Shown: piece by piece, positions 5,580 to 9,720 of the stretch
How positions within the stretch are numbered: position 1 is the stretch's first letter
How the letters are laid out: each line of letters starts with the position of its first letter
Source of the DNA: DASYHS01 sp035998295
Lineage (GTDB): Bacteria; Pseudomonadota; Alphaproteobacteria; Azospirillales; Azospirillaceae
Direction: 5' to 3'
Assembly: GCF_035998295.1 (NCBI RefSeq)
Contig: NZ_DASYHS010000069.1
Span: 1 to 10,104, forward strand
DNA: 10,104 nt
Program-made: the position numbers and the translations under genes
Notes under the pieces: generated by a model
The model's database searches: none
What the model saw: only the letters and a program-made list of their open reading frames with translations
Told to the model about the DNA's origin: nothing

Positions 5580-5681
5580 TCACTCCTTGTTGAGCATCGG
5601 CGCCACGAGGTGGTGGTAGATCACCATCGAAGCGACGGTGATCGCGACCCCCATGACTATGGCCTTTGCAGTGTTGCCCAT
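5580..5681 (-). CDS. 33-residue single-span membrane protein
   Basis: ATG at 5681 opens a frame beginning MGNTAKAIVMGVAITVASMV, followed by IYHHLVAPMLNKE and TGA. It has one hydrophobic helix, about residues 6-21. The first gene after the AT-rich regulatory gap, it ends four bases before the next start, and its last codons carry that gene's AAGGAG ribosome site. Tiny membrane proteins near the capsid gene are typical of PM2-like and PRD1-like phages, where they populate the internal membrane. The upstream ribosome site is weak (GGGAACGG). The gene call is moderate. Confidence 0.55.
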   Translation of the reverse strand: MGNTAKAIVMGVAITVASMVIYHHLVAPMLNKE

Positions 5682-5733
5682 GGTCCGTTCCCGCACCCAT
5701 TGCGGTTGTGACAGGACAGGAGCTGATAATGCA

Positions 5734-5760
5734 GACGGGCACCTGTCAACGGCGCCCGTC
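5734..5760. other. Hairpin in the ATPase-to-capsid intergenic gap
   Basis: GACGGGC (5734-5740) pairs with GCCCGTC (5754-5760); after one mismatch, CC pairs with GG around loop TGTCAAC. It lies downstream of the ATPase stop and upstream of the first virion gene. On the minus strand TGCATTAT follows, which is too poor in T for a clear terminator. It could be an attenuator or weak terminator. Confidence 0.4.
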
Positions 5761-5763
5761 CTT

Positions 5764-5793
5764 TACAAAATTTGTATAGGGGGATTTGTATAG
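5764..5793. promoter_or_regulatory. AT-rich inverted and direct repeats, candidate operator or late promoter
   Basis: TACAAA-A-TTTGTA (5764-5776) is a perfect inverted repeat with a one-base centre. ATTTGTATAG occurs at 5770-5779 and again at 5784-5793, a 14-base period. This A/T-rich patch stands out in a GC-rich genome and lies in the 121-base gap before the virion genes. No convincing sigma-70 pair was found, so a phage regulator site is inferred. Confidence 0.5.
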
Positions 5794-5802
5794 AGCCGAT
5801 TT

Positions 5803-6444
5803 CTACCGGCGCGCCGGGTTCCGTGTCTTCTCAACCACACCGCCGGCATAGTGGAGCGCGTTGTGCGGCTCCAGAGCCTTTAGATCCGGCAGCCATTGCC
5901 GGCCGATCAGCTTCGCGGCCTCGTCGTAGTCGGCCGCCGAGCGCAGGGGGAAGAAGTAGTCCTCCGTCGTATTGCCGCGGAAGGTCGGCGTCACCTCGGC
6001 CATGCGCTGTGAGGCGCCGATCAGCTCTATGCCGTAGTGCCGGCCTCGGCTGCATAGCGCATTGAAGGAGGAGCGCGGCCGGCGGGTGTTCGGCGCGGAC
6101 GCCGCCAGCTCGTCGACCATCAGCGTGACGTGCCGATCGTCCCGCCCCTGCTGGTATGGCTCCTGGACATCGCCGAGGAGCCGCGCCAGGCCGTCCAGAG
6201 CGTCGACCGGGTCGACCGATCGCGACGGCACGAACCGGATGCCGAAACGGCCGCGCCAGTTCCGGTCGATCGCCGCCAGGACGTCGCCCATGCTCGCGGC
6301 GCCGATCGGCGCGACGTCGCTGTACTCGTCCAGCGGATCGAACACGACGACGCGCACCCGATCGCGCAGCAGCAGCTTTGCCCGGGTGCTCTTGCCGGAA
6401 AGCGTCCGGCCCCATATGCCGATGTGGTGCGGATCGCGCCTCAT
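5803..6444 (-). CDS. FtsK/HerA-type genome packaging ATPase
   Basis: This 213-residue protein carries a Walker A motif, GRTLSGKST (residues 12-20), near the N-terminus. A strand leads to VVVFDPLDE (33-40). Walker B is VTLMVDEL, with Asp111 and Glu112. SRGRHYGIELIGASQRMAEV (132-151) holds the conserved arginines and the Gln of the FtsK/HerA superfamily. Length and layout match the compact packaging ATPases of membrane-containing DJR phages (P9 of PRD1 and PM2). There is no N-terminal membrane segment. It would power DNA translocation into the capsid. It is coupled upstream by ATGA and followed by the 121-base regulatory gap before the capsid genes. A Zot-like inovirus protein is the main alternative, but that type usually has a membrane segment and different neighbours. 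Confidence 0.85.
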   Translation of the reverse strand: MRRDPHHIGIWGRTLSGKSTRAKLLLRDRVRVVVFDPLDEYSDVAPIGAASMGDVLAAIDRNWRGRFGIRFVPSRSVDPVDALDGLARLLGDVQEPYQQGRDDRHVTLMVDELAASAPNTRRPRSSFNALCSRGRHYGIELIGASQRMAEVTPTFRGNTTEDYFFPLRSAADYDEAAKLIGRQWLPDLKALEPHNALHYAGGVVEKTRNPARR

Positions 6445-7085
6445 CCGACCACCAATTGCAGCTCCGGGCCGCGGGGCGCGGCCGGAGCCCGGAAGAACTC
6501 TCCCATCTCGGCCGGCGGCTCCGGGGCCGGGGCGGGCTCCGCGATCGTCTCCGGCGCCGGCTTGCGCGTGGCCTTGGCAGCGGCCACAGCCTTGCGCTTC
6601 GTCGCGATCTCACCACGCACAGCGGCCGTGACCGGCAGGGCATAGAGCGCGATCGCCGCGGCCCGTTCGGCCCATTTCCCGCCCGGGCGCGCGAGGAAAT
6701 GGAGGCTGGGCGTCTCCGCGATGATCTCGTAGATCGCGCGGGCCGCCGGCTCGGCCTCCGGCCGGTCGGGCGCGGACTGGAGCGATTGGAGCCCGAGGAA
6801 CAGCCCGGGGAGCTGATGGGCCGTCTTGAACATCGGGGACCACATGTCGAAGGGCAGCAGCCCCTCGGCCGTCAGCTCCGGCACCGGCACCGCGGGCGGC
6901 GCCTCGGGCTCGGCCGAACCGGCATCGAGCACCGCTTCCGGCTCGAACGCACGGACGCCGCGCGCCAGCGGCCCGTCAGAAATCGAGCCAGGGGAGGACC
7001 CGGGCTCGTTCGGGATTTCCAGCGCCGGCCGGCTCGGGTCGGGTTGCCGGGTCGGCGCCTCCGTCGTCAGGTACTCTCTCGCCAT
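6441..7085 (-). CDS. Pro/Ala-rich protein upstream of the packaging ATPase, unknown function
   Basis: This is a 214-residue protein. The chosen ATG at 7085 has GAGG seven bases upstream. Residues 1-75 are Pro/Glu-rich and look disordered. Residues 78-160 look folded: MWSPMFKTAHQLPGLF, then AIYEIIAE, FLARPGGKW and a moderately hydrophobic helix ALYALPVTAAV (about 142-157). A basic stretch (ATKRKAVAAAKATRKP) and a second Pro/Ala/Glu stretch follow. No family is recognised. It is coupled to the ATPase by ATGA, which suggests a partner of packaging or a membrane docking factor. A shorter form from an internal ATG is possible because the first 110 bases overlap the zinc-ribbon gene. Confidence 0.65.
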   Translation of the reverse strand: MAREYLTTEAPTRQPDPSRPALEIPNEPGSSPGSISDGPLARGVRAFEPEAVLDAGSAEPEAPPAVPVPELTAEGLLPFDMWSPMFKTAHQLPGLFLGLQSLQSAPDRPEAEPAARAIYEIIAETPSLHFLARPGGKWAERAAAIALYALPVTAAVRGEIATKRKAVAAAKATRKPAPETIAEPAPAPEPPAEMGEFFRAPAAPRGPELQLVVG

Positions 7086-7314
7086 CGTTCTGCCTCGTGT
7101 TGTTGTGAGCCTCGTACTCCGCGAGCAGCCGGTCAGATTCCGCGCGCCCGAGATAGCCGCGGAAGCCACATCCCCCCTGCCCTTTGCCGTTCCGGCAGAT
7201 CAGGTACCCCTTGCTCCGGCCGGTGAGCTGCACCACGACGTCTTGCCCGCACCGCGGGCAGGGTTCACGCGCGATCGCGTGGCCCTTGGGGTACTTCGGC
7301 TCCGGCCGCGCCAT
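6976..7314 (-). CDS. Zinc-ribbon protein, 112 residues
   Basis: The first half is a zinc ribbon: CPRCG (Cys19, Cys22), then YLICRN (Cys40) and GGCGFRGY (Cys49), with a basic QLTGRSKGY between the pairs. This pattern is like the small DNA-binding ribbons of topoisomerase I tails or phage transcription activators. The second half, from about residue 65, is acidic and disordered (QNDGERVPDDGGADP) and ends ARVLPWLDF. The ATG overlaps the previous TGA. The last 110 bases also encode the start of the next gene in another frame. Likely role: nucleic-acid binding in replication or late transcription; unproven. Confidence 0.7.
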   Translation of the reverse strand: MARPEPKYPKGHAIAREPCPRCGQDVVVQLTGRSKGYLICRNGKGQGGCGFRGYLGRAESDRLLAEYEAHNNTRQNDGERVPDDGGADPATRPEPAGAGNPERARVLPWLDF

Positions 7315-7487
7315 CAGCCCCTCGCCTCGATCGCGCGCAGGCGCTGGTCGACGTCGAAGAGCAGTTTCGACAGCTCGCGGCCGAGACGGTCGATTTCCGG
7401 CTTCACGTTCAGCACCCCAGCCGCGCGCACGCGGTCAAGCTGCTGTTGAAACGGCTCGATCCATGCCCGGGTGTCCGGGTGATCCAT
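7314..7487 (-). CDS. 57-residue helical protein of unknown function
   Basis: The start ATG at 7487 has a strong GGAGG five bases upstream; an ATG at 7499 in the same frame lacks one. The gene lies over the last 53 bases of rep in another frame and ends in a TGATG overlap with the zinc-ribbon gene. The protein is charged and helix-friendly, with leucines spaced as in a short coiled coil (RLGRELSKLL, QRLRAIEARG). It has no membrane segment or signal peptide. No family is recognised. Co-expression with Rep suggests a replication accessory or copy-control role, but nothing in the sequence proves it. Confidence 0.6.
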   Translation of the reverse strand: MDHPDTRAWIEPFQQQLDRVRAAGVLNVKPEIDRLGRELSKLLFDVDQRLRAIEARG

Positions 7488-8646
7488 CCTGTCCTCCATG
7501 TCCGTAGGTTGCCCATTCGCGGCGAGTGGCCGCGTCCCGTGGGTGCTCCGGCGGCGGCCCGTCCGGATCGATCCCGTAGCGTCTGAGGAACGCCAGCGCA
7601 TCGAGCCAGAGGTTTCGCCGTTCCAGCGCCTCAAGGAAGCGCGTGTGCAGCCGGCGGCGGAACAGAGCGTCGGCAACGTGCCGCTGGAGCCGGCCGGCAA
7701 GGGGTGCGGCCTCCTCGTGCTCCGCAGCCGTCTCGGCAATCACCTCGTCCGAGACGTCGACGATCCCATAGCGTTGTTTCAGACCGCCGGACCATGTGAG
7801 TTGGCGCGCGCCCTTGAAGGCAGCCGCATACTCTCGGAACAGCATGATGGACCGGCGGTCGCCGGCCGCGATGTCCGTCAGGATCTGCCAGGGGGACCGG
7901 CCCCCCTTCCGACCGAGCTTGGCATGGCCCTTCGTGACCTCGCGGTCCGCGCCCCATTTCGCGACGTAGTCGCCTGCATCGTCGGAGGATCGAGCCTCCT
8001 CGAAGCGCCAGACGGCCGGGTTGCACTCCCCATAGCCGAGTTTCCGGATGATCCGGGCCCATTGCTCGAACAGGAAGACGCCGAAGGCGTCGACCTCGTC
8101 CGGATCGGCGTCCGCACCGAAGAAGAACAGCACGTGGAGATGTGGATGCCAGCCATGGTCCCCGTGGGTGACCTCCAGCGCGCGGACGGTGCCCACCAGA
8201 TCAGCCTTGACCTTCGCGGCCTTCCACCGCTTCCCGCCCTGCATGCGCCGCCAGGAGCCCGCGATTAGGCCGCGCAACTCCTGTGCCGTCATCCGCCGAT
8301 CGTGGGGCGCCGTGAACGCGGCCATGTAGACCCGGCCGCCGGCCGCAAGGTGCGCCTCGATCGCCTGCGCGACCTCCTGACGCCGGCCTTCGGTGACCTT
8401 GGCCGCGCACACCGGGCACATCCACACGGACCCGCACGTCATCACGCCGCCGAAGGCCGCCCCGCGGTCGCTGATGCGCACGTCGACGTAGGCGCCTGTC
8501 GGGCACCAGCCGCACCGCGCGACCCGCTCTTTCGGCACCGCGCGGCGGGCAGCGTCCCGGAGGCGGAAGCGGGCTTCCCGGATGGCGGCCCGGTCTGGAC
8601 GCGCCCCAGGTGAAACTCTATTCGCCATATGACAAGGGGCGCCCAT
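7435..8646 (-). CDS. rep: Rolling-circle replication initiator, HUH endonuclease (Rep)
   Basis: This 403-residue protein nicks one strand of the origin and stays linked to the 5' end through tyrosine. An N-terminal Cys cluster is visible: CGWCP (Cys45, Cys48) and CGSVWMCPVC (Cys71, Cys77, Cys80). The motif I-like strand is YMAAFTAPHD (residues 108-116). The metal-binding HUH motif is WHPHLHVLFF (His169, His171). The catalytic tyrosine motif is GDYVAKWG (Tyr227, Lys230). No helicase domain is present, so a host helicase is probably recruited. The type matches plasmid Rep proteins of the Rep_1 kind, not the larger PM2 P12. The ATG at 8646 has GTGAGG five bases upstream and overlaps the previous stop; GTG 8649 and ATG 8628 are weaker choices. 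The 3' end overlaps the next gene by 53 bases. Confidence 0.92.
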   Translation of the reverse strand: MGAPCHMANRVSPGARPDRAAIREARFRLRDAARRAVPKERVARCGWCPTGAYVDVRISDRGAAFGGVMTCGSVWMCPVCAAKVTEGRRQEVAQAIEAHLAAGGRVYMAAFTAPHDRRMTAQELRGLIAGSWRRMQGGKRWKAAKVKADLVGTVRALEVTHGDHGWHPHLHVLFFFGADADPDEVDAFGVFLFEQWARIIRKLGYGECNPAVWRFEEARSSDDAGDYVAKWGADREVTKGHAKLGRKGGRSPWQILTDIAAGDRRSIMLFREYAAAFKGARQLTWSGGLKQRYGIVDVSDEVIAETAAEHEEAAPLAGRLQRHVADALFRRRLHTRFLEALERRNLWLDALAFLRRYGIDPDGPPPEHPRDAATRREWATYGHGGQDGSPGHPGMDRAVSTAA

Positions 8647-8846
8647 CACAGCCTCACGAGCTTGCCGGTTCGGGTGTTGCGCAGCGGGCCAACCGCAAGC
8701 TCCCGATCGGCCGCAAGCCGCTCCGCGAGCTGGCGCAGATCCGGCGCATGCTGGGCGGGCACCCAGACGCAGACACGAGAAAGCCCGGCCTCCGCCTTTC
8801 GGGCGGCATGCCGGGCAACGCGAGTAGCGGAGGACTTCTTAGCCAT
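8646..8846 (-). CDS. Small ribbon-helix-helix-like DNA-binding protein, putative regulator
   Basis: This 66-residue protein has a basic N-terminus (MAKKSSATRVARHAARK), then GLSRVCVWVPAQHAPDLRQL and AERLAADREL. A short strand ending in VWVP followed by two helices is the pattern of small MetJ/Arc-type ribbon-helix-helix proteins. I infer that it controls its own operon, and possibly copy number through rep. The ATG at 8846 is chosen because it follows a GGGGG stretch and lies just below the 14-bp palindrome; the open frame extends to 8978, but that would run through the palindrome and the strong hairpin. The TGA overlaps the rep start (TGATG). Fold assignment is moderate, and an antitoxin-like role is an alternative. 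Confidence 0.6.
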   Translation of the reverse strand: MAKKSSATRVARHAARKAEAGLSRVCVWVPAQHAPDLRQLAERLAADRELAVGPLRNTRTGKLVRL

Positions 8847-8855
8847 GCGCCCCCG

Positions 8856-8869
8856 CGTTAGCGCTAACG
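8856..8869. promoter_or_regulatory. 14-bp perfect palindrome, candidate operator
   Basis: CGTTAGCGCTAACG is a perfect palindrome placed 10 bases upstream of the start of the ribbon-helix-helix-like gene. Small DNA-binding dimers often autoregulate through such sites. Binding has not been shown, and the link to the neighbouring regulator is inference. Confidence 0.55.
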
Positions 8870-8900
8870 GGGCCTTGGGAGATCCCCTCGCCGGGGGGGC

Positions 8901-8933
8901 GTCCCTCCGGGATGCGGTGCATCCCGGAGGGGC
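8901..8933. other. Strong 15-bp hairpin with a 3-base loop
   Basis: CCCTCCGGGATGC (8903-8915) and GCATCCCGGAGGG (8919-8931) form a perfect 13-bp stem around loop GGT. A G-T and a G-C pair extend it to 8901-8933. It is not followed by a T-run on either strand, so it is not a classical terminator. Its place just upstream of the regulator and rep genes suggests an origin or cruciform element. Confidence 0.6.
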
Positions 8934-8952
8934 GCGGGAGGGTTTTGGGGGG
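8929..8952 (+). other. G-quadruplex motif between two hairpins
   Basis: Four G-runs lie on the plus strand: 8929-8932, 8936-8938, 8940-8942 and 8947-8952, separated by 3, 1 and 4 bases. This fits the G3+N1-7 quadruplex rule. The first run overlaps the 3' arm of the hairpin at 8901-8933, so quadruplex and hairpin would exclude each other. The plus strand is the non-coding strand here. Confidence 0.5.
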
Positions 8953-8957
8953 AGATG

Positions 8958-9028
8958 CGTCAACGGGCTTCCACCCACGCTCCGCGGCTTCGCCTTGTGC
9001 GCGCGGGTCCCTGCGAAGCCCGTTGACG
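8958..9028. other. Long imperfect hairpin in the candidate origin region
   Basis: The outer arms are a perfect 14-bp inverted repeat: CGTCAACGGGCTTC at 8958-8971 and GAAGCCCGTTGACG at 9015-9028. Inside, ACCCACGC (8973-8980) pairs with GCGCGGGT (9001-9008) with one mismatch, and GGC-TTC-GCC forms a terminal mini-hairpin at 8986-8994. The result is a 71-base extended stem in non-coding DNA upstream of rep. Such structures are typical of rolling-circle double- or single-strand origins, or of packaging signals. The function is inferred. Confidence 0.6.
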
Positions 9029-9050
9029 ACTGCGCCGGCCGAGCCCGGCA

Positions 9051-9085
9051 GACGCTCCCGATGGTCGCTCCCAGGGGCGAGCGTC
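9051..9085. other. Hairpin at the end of the Cys/His-rich gene
   Basis: GACGCTC at 9051-9057 pairs with GAGCGTC at 9079-9085. A competing inner pairing uses TCGC at 9065-9068 with GCGA at 9077-9080. It covers the stop codon of the upstream gene. No T-run follows on the minus strand, so it is not a canonical terminator; it may be part of the structured origin region or protect the mRNA end. Confidence 0.45.
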
Positions 9086-9263
9086 AATGCCGCTCCTCCC
9101 GGTCGAGCAGTTCGCCTTGCGGAGAGAGAAGCGGGCACCACGCAACAGTGGGGGCCGTATCCTTGGGGCCGAAGTAGCGGCTGGCCTTCCGGCACCGACA
9201 GGGCTGCCCCATGGGGGTTACGTGATAGTGGGCGCACGTCCAGTTGCAAACGGGGCGCTTCAT
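9084..9263 (-). CDS. 59-residue Cys/His-rich protein, putative zinc-binding
   Basis: The gene is coupled to the preceding one by an ATGA overlap. The protein reads MKRPVCNWTCAHYH, then QPCRCRK and AWCPLLSP. Cys6, Cys10, Cys22, Cys24 and Cys43 with His12 and His14 give enough ligands for one or two zinc ions. It ends with a charged tail (LDREERH). The family is not recognised. It is the last gene before the 237-base non-coding region, and its stop codon lies inside the hairpin at 9051-9085. A role in transcription or origin binding is possible but unproven. An in-frame ATG at 9278 would add five residues but overlaps the upstream gene further; the coupled ATG at 9263 is preferred. Confidence 0.65.
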   Translation of the reverse strand: MKRPVCNWTCAHYHVTPMGQPCRCRKASRYFGPKDTAPTVAWCPLLSPQGELLDREERH

Positions 9264-9421
9264 CGGCGCCGCTCCCAATGTTCGAGGAGCAGCACGGCGC
9301 CGTAGCCGACGAAGATGCCGGCGCCGAAAGCCGCGATGTCGAGCAGGACGAACCCCACCGTCATCCCCGCCACGCAGATCCCGGCGAGGATGGCGAGGAT
9401 TACCAGCTCGGCCGCCGTCAT
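9260..9421 (-). CDS. 53-residue membrane protein with two predicted spans
   Basis: The start ATG overlaps the preceding TGA (ATGA at 9418-9421), and the gene's own TGA overlaps the next ATG (9260-9263). The protein begins MTAAELVILAILAGICVAGM, continues through a second hydrophobic stretch at about residues 20-47, and ends with charged EHWERRR. It therefore looks like one helical hairpin or two short transmembrane helices with a basic cytoplasmic tail. No family is recognised. It sits in the early operon, so it may be a membrane recruitment factor or a superinfection-exclusion protein instead of a virion component; this is inference. Coupling on both sides is the main support for a gene this short. 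Confidence 0.65.
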   Translation of the reverse strand: MTAAELVILAILAGICVAGMTVGFVLLDIAAFGAGIFVGYGAVLLLEHWERRR

Positions 9422-9720
9422 CGGCGCCGCTCCGCGCCCGGCCTGGTCAGCGCCAGGACGTTGGGCGGCCAGTAGACTTCAGGGGGAGGCAGAGCCGGCT
9501 TCGGCGGGGGCTCCCGGAAGTACTTGCACGCCGCGGTGCCGTCGAGGATCAAGCCGGGGTTGAACCCCTCCCCCGGCGGGATGCCCTTGACCTCGGCCAC
9601 CTTGGCGCACCGGCCCTTGGCCAAGAGTGTGAGCGCCGGCCCGAAGTGGTCGCAGCTCCTGCACGTAAGCCCGGCGGGTCCACCGCCGGGCACGTGCGCC
9701 GTCATACCGGGCCGCGACAT
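9418..9720 (-). CDS. Small four-cysteine protein, putative zinc-binding
   Basis: This is a 100-residue protein starting at an ATG that overlaps the DUF736 stop (TGATG). I do not recognise the family. It has Cys20 and Cys23 (CRSC), Cys38 in GRCAK and Cys65 in ACKYF, a spacing that could hold one zinc ion in a knuckle-like fold. The region after residue 70 is proline-rich (PPPKPALPPP) and the end is basic (ERRR). It sits between the DUF736 gene and a small membrane protein in a tightly coupled early operon, so a nucleic-acid or protein adaptor role is plausible. The longer open frame to 9867 only shadows the DUF736 coding sequence. The gene call is good, but the function is unknown. Confidence 0.7.
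   Translation of the reverse strand: MSRPGMTAHVPGGGPAGLTCRSCDHFGPALTLLAKGRCAKVAEVKGIPPGEGFNPGLILDGTAACKYFREPPPKPALPPPEVYWPPNVLALTRPGAERRR

Noticed and set aside
5721..5749. TTGACA on the minus strand at 5749-5744 as a sigma-70 -35 box
   Set aside because: The hexamer at 17-base spacing is TCAGCT; only a 15-base spacer gives TATCAG. The TTGACA is also the loop of a hairpin. Too weak to call a promoter.
5803..6444. Inovirus interpretation: ATPase as Zot/pI with a HUH Rep and small membrane proteins
   Set aside because: The ATPase lacks a membrane segment and has the GRH...SQR pattern of P9-type packaging enzymes; a 272-residue beta-rich capsid candidate and a wall hydrolase do not fit an inovirus.
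8626..8649. Alternative Rep starts at GTG 8649 and ATG 8628
   Set aside because: ATG 8646 has GTGAGG at a good distance and the TGATG overlap used throughout this genome; the others lack a ribosome site or add only one residue.
8901..8933. Strong hairpin as a Rho-independent terminator
   Set aside because: No T-run follows on either strand; its position fits an origin element better.
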